Assembly: GCA_038143435.1 (NCBI GenBank)
Contig: JAYQLX010000003.1
Location: forward strand, 62,001-126,000
Source: UBA8337 sp038143435
GTDB taxonomy: Bacteria > Pseudomonadota > Alphaproteobacteria > RS24
DNA: 64,000 bases
Direction of reading: 5' to 3'
The notes under the pieces are model-generated. The model was not told the DNA's origin and did no database searches. It saw nothing but the letters and a program-made list of their open reading frames with translations. The stretch's first letter is position 1, and the number at the start of each line of letters is the position of its first letter. Shown in pieces: positions 27,001 through 36,343 of the stretch. The position numbers were made by a program, and so were the translations under genes.

Positions 27001-27434
27001 TCACCCTTTTGGCGCGCCGGTGACGCGGGCAATATCATTGACCATAGCCAGCAAACGGCGGCGGATTTTGTCATCATCAATGCGCAAAAAAGCCTGATTG
27101 AGCTCAACGCCTGCCCCGCTCGACATAAACTCCATAAGCGGCGAGACGGGCGGGTTATCCTGCATGCCTTCATTGACCCCATTGGCATGCGGCAGAGGTT
27201 CGATCTCATCAAGCCGTCATAAAAATAACCGACCGGCACGCGCAAGGCTTGCGCCAATTCAAACAAACGGCTGGCCGAAATGCGATTCAGCCCTTTTTCA
27301 TATTTTTGCACTTGCTGAAAAGTGACCCCCAATTTGCCGCTCAAAACCTCTTGGCTCATATTCAGCATGAGGCCGCGCATGCGCACCCGCGCGCCAATAT
27401 AAGCGTCTAAAGTGCGTTCTTTTTTGCGTGGCAC
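27001..27434 (-). CDS. XRE-family HTH regulator, PhrR-like (frameshifted)
   Basis: About 145 residues when corrected. The helix-turn-helix is MSQEVLSGKLGVTFQQVQKYEKG (given in parts: MSQEVLSGKLG, VTFQQVQKYEKG), about residues 26-48. The frame breaks near 27205-27217; with one base added it reads DEIEPLPHANGVNEG and ends FLRIDDDKIRRRLLAMVNDI...APKG, stopping at 27001. That tail is typical of the rhizobial regulator found beside lnt and metK, known in Sinorhizobium as phrR (low-pH induced). Same position here suggests orthology; its targets are unknown. Confidence 0.8.
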
Positions 27435-27486
27435 AATCTCTCTCCCTTATTTTTATTATTGAGATGACTATGCGCCAGCCCCGTGC

Positions 27487-29097
27487 TCAGGGCAACCGCC
27501 TTTCACCCCGGTGCTGCCGCGTTGCCCACACAAAAATCACCAAGCCGCCGCATAAGAGCCAAAATAACAAATCGCCATAACGGGCATAAAAACCTGCCGG
27601 TAAAGGCGGCGGCAAGGGCAATGAAAACACTCCGGCCTCGGCCAGCGGCAGGCGATCAAGCTGGCGTCCGCGCGCATCAAATGCGGCCGACATGCCGGTA
27701 TTGGCGGCGCGCAATAGCGGAATGCCTTGCTCAATGGCGCGCAAGCGCGCTTGCGCCAAATGCTGATAGGGCCCGAAACTGGTGCCGAACCAACCATCAT
27801 TGGTCAGATTGACAAAAGCGGCAGGGCGCGGCCCGCCCTGCGCCAAGCCTGGAAACACCGCCTCATAACATATAAGCGGCGCGAGAAGCGGCAAGCGGGC
27901 CGCACTCAAGCGCGCCGCTGGCGGACCGGCCGCATAACCACCGCGCAGGCGCGCCAATTGCTGCAGGCCAATGGCTTCGAGAAAAGATTGGAACGGCAAA
28001 TATTCGCCAAACGGCACCAAATGATGCTTGTCGCTGCGCGCCAATAAGAGGCCGTCGCCCGACCACAACATGGCGCTGTTGAAAAAAGCCGTGCCTTGCG
28101 CGCCGATCTCGCGGCGAATGGCGCCGGTCAATAAATAGGCAACGCGACCGTCATCGGCGCGCGGCAGAGCGGCAGCCAGCCTTTCGGCAAAACCCGACCC
28201 TTCGTCAATTAAAGCGGGTATCGCCGTTTCAGGCCAAATAATGAGGTCGGTATCAGGCGCATATTGCAAGCCCAGCGCCGTCATTTTGAAGGTCTTGTCT
28301 ATATGGCGGTCGCGCAATTCGGGGCGCCATTTTTCATGCTGCGCCAAATTGGGTTGCACCACAGTGATTTTGAGCGCCCCTGCCGCCGGCGCGGCGGGGC
28401 CGCCCGATAGGGCAAATAAAGAATAAGCGAAAGCGACGAGCGGCAAAGCCAAAGCCGCCAGCACGGATGAGCGACGCGCGGCAGCCATAAAAGCGGCACT
28501 CAACAGCGCCAAAAGCGACAATCCGTAAATGCCGATAAGCGCTACCGGCTGCGCCAGATAAAGCCATCCGGCCCAGCCCATGAGCGGCAAATTCCACGGC
28601 AGGCCGGTCAGCACATGGCTGCGCGCATATTCGCTGAGCGCCAGCAGCAAAGCGAGCAAAATAAGGGCCCCCAATCGGGACGGCTGCAAGTGCTTGGCCA
28701 GCGCCCCGAACAGCGCAAAAGCGGCAGCGTTAAACAAGGCAAGACCGGCCGGCAGTCCGGTCACGGCAAACGGCAAAGCCCATAAAAACAACTCGGCTTC
28801 GACCAAAAAGGCCTCGCCGATCCACGCCATACCGCTGGCAAATTGTCCAAAGCCGAAGCACCAACCCAGACGCGCCATTTGCCAAAGCGAGAAGACGGCA
28901 AGGTTTTGCACGGCCAGATAAAACACCAGACATGTGGCGAGATAAAATATCGGCAGCAGGAAAAAAGGCGGATAAGACAAGGGCAATATCAGCCCGCATA
29001 GCAGCGCGGCCCAAAACGGATGCACCGCCGCCTGCGCGCCAATATGGCGCTGCCATAAGGCGCTGAGGCGGTCAAAAATAGCGCGGGCAGAGGGCAT
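27487..29097 (-). CDS. lnt: Apolipoprotein N-acyltransferase
   Basis: Integral inner-membrane enzyme that adds the third acyl chain to lipoproteins. 536 residues: about six to seven hydrophobic segments in the first 235, then a periplasmic nitrilase-like domain. The catalytic triad is E290 (IIWPETAIP), K357 (ARSDKHHLVPFGEYLP) and C410 (PLICYEAVFPG). A final membrane segment is near 510-530. Known as actA (acid tolerance) in rhizobia. Its products include the lipoprotein at 51.5 kb. Intact. Confidence 0.96.
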   Translation of the reverse strand: MPSARAIFDRLSALWQRHIGAQAAVHPFWAALLCGLILPLSYPPFFLLPIFYLATCLVFYLAVQNLAVFSLWQMARLGWCFGFGQFASGMAWIGEAFLVEAELFLWALPFAVTGLPAGLALFNAAAFALFGALAKHLQPSRLGALILLALLLALSEYARSHVLTGLPWNLPLMGWAGWLYLAQPVALIGIYGLSLLALLSAAFMAAARRSSVLAALALPLVAFAYSLFALSGGPAAPAAGALKITVVQPNLAQHEKWRPELRDRHIDKTFKMTALGLQYAPDTDLIIWPETAIPALIDEGSGFAERLAAALPRADDGRVAYLLTGAIRREIGAQGTAFFNSAMLWSGDGLLLARSDKHHLVPFGEYLPFQSFLEAIGLQQLARLRGGYAAGPPAARLSAARLPLLAPLICYEAVFPGLAQGGPRPAAFVNLTNDGWFGTSFGPYQHLAQARLRAIEQGIPLLRAANTGMSAAFDARGRQLDRLPLAEAGVFSLPLPPPLPAGFYARYGDLLFWLLCGGLVIFVWATRQHRGERRLP

Positions 29098-29105
29098 GGC
29101 GCGCC

Positions 29106-29981
29106 TCAGCCGCTAATGATGCGCATATCAAGGCTTTTGATGCGCCGCGCATCGCCGTCGCGAATGATGAATTCCACGCTTTGTCCATCGGCCAATTGGC
29201 AGGCGATTATTTCGCCGCGTTCGGGCACGCGCCCGGCCAGGGCAAATACCAGACCGCCCAAAGTATCAATATCATCAATCTCTTCAATTTGGCTGAAATC
29301 GAGCTTCAATTCGGCATGCACATCATCGAGCGGCAGACGGGCCGAAGCGCGCCAATGACCAGCCCCCTTATCTTCGCGCGGGCGCAACAAAACTTCTTCC
29401 TCATCATGCTCGTCTTCAATTTCGCCGACAATTTCTTCAATCAAATCCTCAATCGTGACCAAGCCGTCCGTGCCGCCATATTCGTCAATCACCAAAGCCA
29501 TATGGCTACGGGTAATTTGCATTTTCAAAAGCAAATCCATTGCCGACATGGAGGGCGGCACAAACAAGAGCGGCCTGATAAGGCTGGTCAAATCAAGCTT
29601 GGCAAGCCCGTCTTGACGCTCCAAAACCGACAGCAAATCCTTGACATGCAAAAAACCCAAAGGCTGGTCCAAAGTCTCGCGATAGACCGGCATGCGCGAA
29701 TGACCACATTCGGCAAAACGCGGTAGCAAGACGGGCGGGTCAATGTCAATTTCAAGCCCGTCAATCTCGGCAAGCGGCACCATCACATCATCCAAAGTCA
29801 CATCGCGAAAACCGAGCAGGTTTTTCAGCATATGGCGTTCTTCATCGGAAAAATCATCGCGTCCGCCTTCAGCCTCTTCCAGCACATCTTCCAGACTTTC
29901 GCGCAAATTGGCTTCGGGCGCGCCGAACACACGCCGTCTTAACGCGCCCCAAACGCCGCCCTGTGAACCGTTAGCGCTCAT
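29106..29981 (-). CDS. CorC/HlyC-type protein with CBS domains
   Basis: 291 residues, soluble. An N-terminal acidic part, then two CBS domains (about 75-200): VTLDDVMVPLAEIDGLE, HSRMPVYRETLDQPLGFLHVKDL and SHMALVIDEYGGTDGLVTIEDLIEEIVGEIEDEHD, the last given as the CorC signature (SHMALVIDEYGGTDG then EDLIEEIVGEI). A C-terminal CorC_HlyC (transporter-associated) domain follows. Often called a magnesium/cobalt efflux protein; its true role beside ybeY and lnt is unsettled. It overlaps ybeY by 11 bases. Confidence 0.88.
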   Translation of the reverse strand: MSANGSQGGVWGALRRRVFGAPEANLRESLEDVLEEAEGGRDDFSDEERHMLKNLLGFRDVTLDDVMVPLAEIDGLEIDIDPPVLLPRFAECGHSRMPVYRETLDQPLGFLHVKDLLSVLERQDGLAKLDLTSLIRPLLFVPPSMSAMDLLLKMQITRSHMALVIDEYGGTDGLVTIEDLIEEIVGEIEDEHDEEEVLLRPREDKGAGHWRASARLPLDDVHAELKLDFSQIEEIDDIDTLGGLVFALAGRVPERGEIIACQLADGQSVEFIIRDGDARRIKSLDMRIISG

Positions 29982-30597
29982 CGCCCTGCCGCCTTTTCAT
30001 CAAGGTCAATATCATAATATCATAAGGGTCAGCGCGCCCTTGTACGGCCAGAATGTTTTTTTCCAATTCCTCCATGCGCGCCGCATCGCCCTCTTGCACA
30101 TGGTCATGGCCCAATAAATGCAACAATCCATGCGTCAGCAAATGACACATATGGTCTTGTTTGTCTTTGCCTTGCGCTTGCGCTTCCTCGGCCAGCACAT
30201 CATGGGCCAGCACAATATCGCCAAGCAAGCGCGGCAAAGGCACATTGTTGAGAGCGGCGGCGTTGACCGGCGCGGTGAAATCTTGCGCCGGAAAAGACAA
30301 GACATTGGTTGCGCCTTTTTTGTCGCGATAGGTTTCATTCAACGTGGCGATAAATGTGCCGTCAGCCAGCACCAGACTGATTTCGGCCGGCGGCAAATCA
30401 AGATGGCGCCAGACAAAATCGGCTTGCGCGGCAAGCATTGCTTCCAGCCCGTGCCAAGCCTCATGGCGGCAATTAATATCGACGTTCAATGTTGCACCGT
30501 CCGGCATCAAACTGTCATGGGCCGGACTGTCAGGCTCCGGCTCGGCGGCCAGCGCCGCATCTGTGGCGGTTTGTGGCTCCGTGGTTTTAATCATCAT
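29971..30597 (-). CDS. ybeY: Endoribonuclease YbeY (rRNA maturation factor)
   Basis: Zinc-dependent RNase in 16S rRNA 3'-end processing and 70S quality control. About 208 residues. The metal site HGLLHLLGHDH gives the H-x3-H-x5-H pattern; upstream blocks are LNETYRDKKGATNVLSFP and LGDIVLAHDVLAEEAQAQ. Start at MMIKTTEPQ (30597), overlapping the end of phoH by 11 bases; the open frame upstream of it is inside phoH and not family-like. The N-terminal 40 residues are a Pro/Glu-rich extension. Confidence 0.94.
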   Translation of the reverse strand: MMIKTTEPQTATDAALAAEPEPDSPAHDSLMPDGATLNVDINCRHEAWHGLEAMLAAQADFVWRHLDLPPAEISLVLADGTFIATLNETYRDKKGATNVLSFPAQDFTAPVNAAALNNVPLPRLLGDIVLAHDVLAEEAQAQGKDKQDHMCHLLTHGLLHLLGHDHVQEGDAARMEELEKNILAVQGRADPYDIMILTLMKRRQGDER

Positions 30598-31738
30598 TGC
30601 GCGCTTCCGCTTCATCTTGTTTTTCGCTGCGGCTTTTGCCCTTTTTATTCTGCCTGTCGGTCGGCAATTTGGCATCGCGGCGATTATAGGCTTTGACGAT
30701 GCGGGTGACCAAATCATGGCGCACCACATCTTCTTCGCCAAAACGGATAATATCGACACCGTGTATTTTCGGCAAAATTTCCATCGCATCGCGCAAGCCC
30801 GATTTGGCCCCAAAGGGCAGGTCAATCTGACTTGGGTCGCCGGTAATCACCATGCGCGAATTTTCGCCCATACGGGTCAAAAACATTTTCATCTGCATTG
30901 GCGTGGCGTTTTGGCTTTCATCGAGAATGACAAAACTATTCGACAAGGTGCGCCCGCGCATGAAAGCCAACGGCGCGATTTCTATTTCGCCGCTTTCCAA
31001 AGAGCGCGTCACTTGCGGCCCCGGCAGCATATCGTAAAGCGCGTCATAAAGCGGGCGCAGATAAGGGTCGACCTTGTCGCGCATATCGCCGGGCAAAAAG
31101 CCCAAATTCTCGCCCGCCTCGACCGCCGGTCGTGACAAAATTATGCGGTCGACCTTGCCCTCGACCAGCATGGTCGCCGCGGCGGCAACGGCAAGATAGG
31201 TTTTGCCCGTGCCGGCCGGCCCGAGGCCGACCACCAGCTCATTTTTCAAAAGCGCCTGAATATAATCGGCTTGCGTGGCCGAGCGCGGCAACACTTCGCG
31301 GCGTTGGGTGCGCAGGGCAACCCCACCATAGAGCTTTTTACCCTTGCCATTGCTTTTGCCGTTATTTTTGCCGCTGCTTTCGGCCTTGCTTTTGCCGTTC
31401 GATTGGTCGGAAGCTTGCCCCGCTTGACCGCCACTGCCCAAACTCAAACGCAAAGCCCCGTCAACATCGCCGCCGGTCACTTCCGCACCGCGTTCCAAAT
31501 GCGCGTAAAGCGCGGTCAATACTTGCTCGGCGCGGGCGCAATTTTCTGCTTGGCCGGAGACGAATACCTGATTGCCGCGATTGGCCAGCGACACATCAAG
31601 CGTTTGCTCAATGCGCGACAAATGCTTGCCATGCTCGCCATAAAGCTCGGGCAAAAGTCGATTATTGTCGAACTCAAGAACAAGCGGTTCGCCGATAAGG
31701 CCCTCATGTCCGGTGAGGTTTTTGTCAGAACCGCTCAA
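30587..31738 (-). CDS. PhoH-like ATPase
   Basis: Cytosolic P-loop protein, probably an RNA-linked ATPase acting with YbeY. 383 residues. An N-terminal KH-like part (about 15-95) with LYGEHGKHLSRIEQTLDV, then a low-complexity linker of Ser/Gly/Asn/Lys (about 101-135), then the PhoH domain: Walker A GPAGTGKTYLAVAAA, VDRIILSRPAVEAGE, and Walker B FVILDESQNATP. The C-terminus is strongly charged. The gene order miaB-phoH-ybeY-corC-lnt is the standard one. Regulation by phosphate is not supported for this paralogue. Confidence 0.93.
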   Translation of the reverse strand: MSGSDKNLTGHEGLIGEPLVLEFDNNRLLPELYGEHGKHLSRIEQTLDVSLANRGNQVFVSGQAENCARAEQVLTALYAHLERGAEVTGGDVDGALRLSLGSGGQAGQASDQSNGKSKAESSGKNNGKSNGKGKKLYGGVALRTQRREVLPRSATQADYIQALLKNELVVGLGPAGTGKTYLAVAAAATMLVEGKVDRIILSRPAVEAGENLGFLPGDMRDKVDPYLRPLYDALYDMLPGPQVTRSLESGEIEIAPLAFMRGRTLSNSFVILDESQNATPMQMKMFLTRMGENSRMVITGDPSQIDLPFGAKSGLRDAMEILPKIHGVDIIRFGEEDVVRHDLVTRIVKAYNRRDAKLPTDRQNKKGKSRSEKQDEAEARNDD

Positions 31739-31862
31739 GCGCGCGCTCCGATTTTTTTAAAATCATCAAAAGCACCATTAGCTCGAGTATCGGGGCAAAT
31801 GACCGGCTTGGCAAGCCCCGATAAGCGCCGCCGATTTGGGGTCAATGGGCAAACCGAGACAC

Positions 31863-33260
31863 TCATATAGCCAAAATACCGCTTAAGCTATTGGCATGCG
31901 CCACCTCAATCTCGACCGGCAAAATACGCCCGCGCAAAGCCGCTGCATCGACATCCCCAAGCGGCACATGGACGGGTTGCAAATAGGGGCTGCGCCCGCT
32001 CATCTGGTCGCCGCTTTTTGACGGCTTATCGAATAAAACCGGCAAGGTTTTGCCGGTTTGCGCTTGGTGAAAGGCCATTTGCTGGGCATTGAGCAGGGCT
32101 TGCAAGTCTTGCAAGCGCGCCGCTTTCACCGCCTCATCGACTTGGTTTTCTGCATCGGCCGCCGGTGTGCCGGGGCGTGGGCTATATTTGAACGAAAAGG
32201 CTTGCGCATAACGCACTTCTTCGACCAACGCCATTGTGGCGGCAAAATCTTCTTCCGTCTCGCCGGGAAAGCCGACAATAAAATCCGACGACAGCGCCAA
32301 ATCGGGCCGCGCGGCGCGAAATTTTTTGACCAAAGCCAAATAGTCAGCCGCTGTATGCTTGCGATTCATCGCCTTTAAAATTGCATCAGAGCCCGATTGC
32401 ACCGGCAAATGCAAATAAGGCATGAGCTTTTCATTATCACCATGCGCCGCAATCAGTGCCGCATCCATATCGCGCGGATGGCTGGTGGTGAAGCGCAAGC
32501 GCTCAAGCCCCTCAATCTCGCCGAGCTGCGCCAACAGGCCGTCCAGCCGCATGCCGTCATGCGCCCATGCATTGACGTTTTGCCCCAATAGGGTGATTTC
32601 GCAAACGCCTTGCGCCACCAAAGCGCGCGCTTCGGCAATGATTTCGGCGCGTGCGCGCGAAACTTCTTCGCCGCGCGTGTAGGGCACCACACAAAAAGTG
32701 CAAAATTTATCGCACCCCTCTTGCACGGTGACAAAAGCCGATGGGCTGCGCGTCACCGGCTTGCGCGGCGCAGCCTGCAAAGCGGCAAATTTTTCCGATG
32801 CGGGAAATTCCGTGCGCACCAATTTCGGCTTATTGCCTTGTGCGCGCGCATCGGCAATTTCACCCAACATGGCGGGCAATTGCTGAAAGGTTTGCGGCCC
32901 GAACACCATATCGACAACGGGCGCGCGGGCAATGATTTCCGCCCCTTCCGCTTGTGCCACACAGCCGGCCACGCCAATCACCATATGTTTGTTTTGCTGC
33001 TTGAGCGGTTTCAAACGCCCCAATTCCGAATAGACTTTTTCAGCCGCTTTTTCGCGAATATGGCAGGTGTTCAAAATCACCATATCGGCCTCATCAGCCG
33101 CCGCAACCGGGCGATAGCCGGCCTCGGCCAATGCTTCTTCCATGCGTTGGCTGTCATAGACATTCATCTGGCAGCCATAGGTCTTGATAAAACAGGTTTT
33201 GTCATTATCACCGGTTTTGCCGCTTGGCTGCTGCGTCTTACTGTTTTCAGATGCTCTCAT
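31863..33260 (-). CDS. miaB: tRNA-2-methylthio-N6-dimethylallyladenosine synthase MiaB
   Basis: Radical-SAM methylthiotransferase that modifies A37 of tRNAs reading U-starting codons. 465 residues. The N-terminal UPF0004 domain begins FIKTYGCQMNVYDSQRM with C30, and has NTCHIREKA and GVAGCVAQAEG for the auxiliary cluster. The radical-SAM motif is GCDKFCTFCVVPYTRG (CxxxCxxC). A C-terminal TRAM domain closes it. Upstream of phoH after a 124-base gap in which I see no clear signal. Confidence 0.97.
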   Translation of the reverse strand: MRASENSKTQQPSGKTGDNDKTCFIKTYGCQMNVYDSQRMEEALAEAGYRPVAAADEADMVILNTCHIREKAAEKVYSELGRLKPLKQQNKHMVIGVAGCVAQAEGAEIIARAPVVDMVFGPQTFQQLPAMLGEIADARAQGNKPKLVRTEFPASEKFAALQAAPRKPVTRSPSAFVTVQEGCDKFCTFCVVPYTRGEEVSRARAEIIAEARALVAQGVCEITLLGQNVNAWAHDGMRLDGLLAQLGEIEGLERLRFTTSHPRDMDAALIAAHGDNEKLMPYLHLPVQSGSDAILKAMNRKHTAADYLALVKKFRAARPDLALSSDFIVGFPGETEEDFAATMALVEEVRYAQAFSFKYSPRPGTPAADAENQVDEAVKAARLQDLQALLNAQQMAFHQAQTGKTLPVLFDKPSKSGDQMSGRSPYLQPVHVPLGDVDAAALRGRILPVEIEVAHANSLSGILAI

Positions 33261-33291
33261 GGATTGGCCTTAGCTTTTTTACGGCGCGATT

Positions 33292-34113
33292 TCAAGAGCG
33301 CTCGAAATCGGGGACCGGAACGGGATGCGGCGCGCCGCGCATGACCACATCCAAGCCGTGGCTGACCTGCCGATGCAAAGCCCGTGCCAACACCTTTCGG
33401 TCAGACGCAAGATGATGCGGCACGGCTTGATGAAACACCAAATCAACGCCGAGCGGCGGTCCGGCAAAAATGGCAAGAAAATGCGGCACAAGCGTCATAT
33501 CGCCAATCCAGCCATAGGCCATACGCTGCCGCCGCCCCAGCGCCATATTATGCCGCCTTGTATAGGCCAAGCTCATGGCTTGCACGCATATATCGCCATT
33601 GCCTTCCGGCACCGATAAAAAGCTCGATTTGAACGGCAAGACGCGCAAGCCGTCGCTCGATGTACCCTCGGCAAACAGCACCACAATCTCACCTTTTGCC
33701 AGCCGTGCAGCCAACGCATCGCTTTCGTGCAATGTGTGGCGACCGCGGCGGCGGGTCACAAATAGCGTATTGTTGAGCCATGCCAATTGGCCGAAAAGCG
33801 GCCATTTTTTGACCTCGCTCTTGGCCATGAAACTGACCGGCATAACCGCGCCGATAAGCGCCACATCAAACCATGACACATGATTGGCAACCAATAGCGT
33901 GCCGTTTTTTTTGCCGCTTTCGGGCAGCGGGCCGGTGACCGAGACGCGCACGGACAGGAGCGCCAGCATGAGGCGGAAAAAGACAAGCGGCAAGGCAAAG
34001 CGCCAGCGCGGCACATGCATCAAGACAAGTTGCGGCGGCACCAGCACCGCCAAAGCGGCGAAAAAACCGCTCAATCTGAAAAATAATCTGATGACTTGCC
34101 GCAATGCGCCCAA
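33292..34113 (-). CDS. 1-acyl-sn-glycerol-3-phosphate/lyso-lipid acyltransferase (PlsC/OlsA-like)
   Basis: 273 residues with one or two N-terminal membrane segments (about 8-55). The acyltransferase motifs are NHVSWFD (H78-D83, HX4D) and VVLFAEGTSSDG (EGT block), with PFKSSFLSV after it. It may make phosphatidic acid or, as the rhizobial OlsA in the same neighbourhood between fur and miaB, ornithine lipid. The sequence alone does not decide. Seven bases after the fur stop, so probably co-transcribed. Confidence 0.88.
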   Translation of the reverse strand: MGALRQVIRLFFRLSGFFAALAVLVPPQLVLMHVPRWRFALPLVFFRLMLALLSVRVSVTGPLPESGKKNGTLLVANHVSWFDVALIGAVMPVSFMAKSEVKKWPLFGQLAWLNNTLFVTRRRGRHTLHESDALAARLAKGEIVVLFAEGTSSDGLRVLPFKSSFLSVPEGNGDICVQAMSLAYTRRHNMALGRRQRMAYGWIGDMTLVPHFLAIFAGPPLGVDLVFHQAVPHHLASDRKVLARALHRQVSHGLDVVMRGAPHPVPVPDFERS

Positions 34114-34119
34114 ATCGGT

Positions 34120-34554
34120 CTATTTGCGGGTTTTGGCGTCAAGCGGCACGGCATAAAGCTCAAGACGATGATCAACCAGCCGATAGCCCAATTTCTCGGC
34201 CACTTCGGTTTGCAGCCGCTCAATCTCATCATTGGTAAACTCAATCACCTTGCCCGATTGAATATCGATCAAATGGTCATGATGGTCTTCCGGCGCCGGT
34301 TCATAGCGCGCACGGCCATCGCCGAAATCATGACGCGTCAAAATCCCGGCTTCTTCAAACAGGCGCACGGTGCGGTAAACCGTGGCAATGGAAATCGCCT
34401 CATCTTCCGCCGCGGCGCGTTTATAGACTTCTTCAACATCGGGATGGTCTTGCGCATCGCTCAACACACGGGCAATGACGCGCCGCTGCTCGGTCATGCG
34501 CATGCCCGCCTCGCTGGCCAGCGTTTCAATATCACGTGCCGATTTTTTGCTCAT
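34120..34554 (-). CDS. fur: Ferric/manganese uptake regulator (Fur/Mur)
   Basis: 144 residues. The winged helix contains MRMTEQRRVIARVL and the recognition helix SIATVYRTVRLFEEAGI; the metal-binding block is EPAPEDHHDHLIDIQSG (H91, H92, H94). The CxxC zinc pairs of Fur in many bacteria are absent, as in the alphaproteobacterial Fur/Mur branch, where the protein often senses manganese. A second Fur-family gene here is irr (12.9 kb). Its start lies inside the corrected end of rimI. Confidence 0.92.
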   Translation of the reverse strand: MSKKSARDIETLASEAGMRMTEQRRVIARVLSDAQDHPDVEEVYKRAAAEDEAISIATVYRTVRLFEEAGILTRHDFGDGRARYEPAPEDHHDHLIDIQSGKVIEFTNDEIERLQTEVAEKLGYRLVDHRLELYAVPLDAKTRK

Positions 34555-35016
34555 GCTGTGCGCCTTCCTGACTGTCGAGCCTCATTAAAACCGCATCGAC
34601 GGGAAAATTTCCAGCCCTTTTATAATATTTGCTGCGCCGCCCATCTTCAACAAAGCCAAAACCCTGATAAAGCGCTTGCGCCGGGTAATTATCCGCCGCG
34701 ACTTCGAGCCAGATTTTGCGCCGGTTGCAAAGTCGTTATCATATGCGCCATAAGGCGACGCGCCAATCCGCGGCGGCGTTTTTCTGGATGCACGGCGAGG
34801 GTAAGAATTTCCACCCCATCGGGCAAAATCTGCAACAAAATAAAACCGTTTTGATGGCCCAAAGCCGTGACGGTTTTTTGCTGCCAGCAAATCGGCAAAA
34901 GCCCGCGCCGACCATGCGCCATCGTCAAAGGCCAAACCATGCAGGCGCGCCAAATGGGCGGCATCATGCAGTGCCTTAATGGGTGTTGGCAGGTTTTGGT
35001 GTCGGCGCTCAGCCAT
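34532..35016 (-). CDS. rimI: Ribosomal-protein-alanine N-acetyltransferase RimI (two frame breaks)
   Basis: GNAT enzyme that acetylates the N-terminal alanine of S18. Readable over three frames: MAERRHQNLPTPIKALHDAA...FADLLAAK, then TVTALGHQNGFILLQ and EILTLAVHPEKRRRGLARRL (the acetyl-CoA site), then KIWLEVAADNYPAQALYQG and RRSKYYKRAG. First break: the T6 run 34874-34879, one base too many. Second: about 34718-34732. The corrected end (TGA at 34532) overlaps the start of fur. About 160 residues, normal. Follows tsaB, its usual partner. Confidence 0.82.
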
Positions 35017-35028
35017 GATTTATGCCCT

Positions 35029-35743
35029 TTAGGCTGGGCGCGCGCCGCGCCATTTTATGCGCTTGTCAGGGTCGGGCAATGTCGCATCGAGGGGGCGCAA
35101 ATAGAGCGGCTCGGCGGGTGGCAAATCCGCCCAATCATCATCTTGCGCCGCCATTTCGGCCAAATAAACGGCATGCGGATAGGGCGCGGCATGGCTGGCA
35201 TAAAAGCCCGACCAATGCGCAGCCAAAAGCGGTGCGCCGGTGCCGCACACCGCCATGCGCTCAGCTCCGGTGCTTTGCGCCAAAGCGGCCAGCTGCGCCG
35301 CCGTTAAGGCCGCCGGGTCGTTCATCGCCACGCCATTAGCGTCAAAAGCTTGTGCATAAAACGTGTCGCGCTTGGCATCGACCGCGACCAAAAGCGGGTC
35401 ATCAGCAAATTTATGGGCCGCCGCCATAACAGCCAGCGAACCATAGGTTTTGACCGGCAGGTCGAGCGCCAAAGCCAGCCCGCGCATGGCCGCCAGGCCG
35501 ACACGCACGCCGGTAAAAGTGCCCGGCCCATGTGTTACGGCCAGTCGCGTCACGTCACGGCGTGCGGTCAATCGCCGTTTCGGCCAGGACGCTTTCCAGC
35601 ATTGGCATCAAAGCTTCGGCATGGCCTTTGCTCATTTCCTCAATCTGTGCGGCCAGCACCTTGTCTTGATAAAGCGCCACCGAACATGCCCCTTGCGTGG
35701 TGTCGCAAGCGAGAATCAGCGGCGCAGGGTCACAAGCGGTCAT
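35029..35743 (-). CDS. tsaB: tRNA threonylcarbamoyladenosine biosynthesis protein TsaB (frameshifted)
   Basis: Partner of TsaD in making t6A37 of tRNA; essential in many bacteria. The N-terminal part LILACDTTQGACSVAL and GHAEALMPMLESVLAE is followed, after a frame break at about 35555-35572, by RLAVTHGPGTFTGVRVGLA, the classic TsaB block. Start taken at MTACDPAPLIL (35743), which clears the nitroreductase stop; an upstream ATG at 35764 would overlap it. About 238 residues when corrected. Confidence 0.88.
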
Positions 35744-35748
35744 CAGGG

Positions 35749-36333
35749 TCAGATAATATGACAAGCATCGTCAAAGGCGAGGCGCGGCAGACGCTCAAAC
35801 ACCGCCTCGGGACGGCCATGCCCGATATTGCACAACATATTGACGCGCCATTTCCCGTCGGGGAAAAATTCCTGATTGAGGCCATCAGGGTCAAAGCCGC
35901 TAATCGGCCCGACATCGAGCCCCAATGCGCGCGCCGCCAGCATTAAATAAGCGGCCTGCAAAGAGCCGTTGCGCATCGCGGTTTCGGCGGCAAATTCTTC
36001 CGAACCGGTGAACCAATCGCGCGCGCTCGGATTATGGGGAAACAATTCGGGGATGCGGTCATAAAATTTCACATCATTGGCGATGATGGCGCAGACCGGC
36101 GCATTGGTGACTTTTTCAATATTGCTTTCGATAATATGCGGCATGAGCCGCGCTTTGGCCTCATCGCTGGTGACGAAAACCAAACGGGCGGGACAACAAT
36201 TGGCACTGGTCGGCCCCATTTTCATCACATCATAAAGCGCACGCAATTTGTCATCCGATACCGGTGTCGGGTCAAAATCATTATGGCTGCGCGCTTGGGT
36301 AAACAATAAATCAAGGGCAGCTTGGTCGAGCAT
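35749..36333 (-). CDS. Nitroreductase-family protein, RutE-like (malonic semialdehyde reductase type)
   Basis: About 194 residues. FMN-dependent nitroreductase fold with the RutE subfamily blocks MKMGPTSANCCPARLVFV, ELFPHNPSARDWF, AAYLMLAARALGLDVGPISG and LPRLAFDDAC. Members reduce malonic semialdehyde or related aldehydes/nitro compounds with NAD(P)H; no rut operon is nearby, so the substrate is open. Start chosen at MLDQAALDLL because AAGGA lies at proper distance; an ATG two codons earlier is too close to it. Confidence 0.85.
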   Translation of the reverse strand: MLDQAALDLLFTQARSHNDFDPTPVSDDKLRALYDVMKMGPTSANCCPARLVFVTSDEAKARLMPHIIESNIEKVTNAPVCAIIANDVKFYDRIPELFPHNPSARDWFTGSEEFAAETAMRNGSLQAAYLMLAARALGLDVGPISGFDPDGLNQEFFPDGKWRVNMLCNIGHGRPEAVFERLPRLAFDDACHII

Positions 36334-36343
36334 CGTCATTCCT

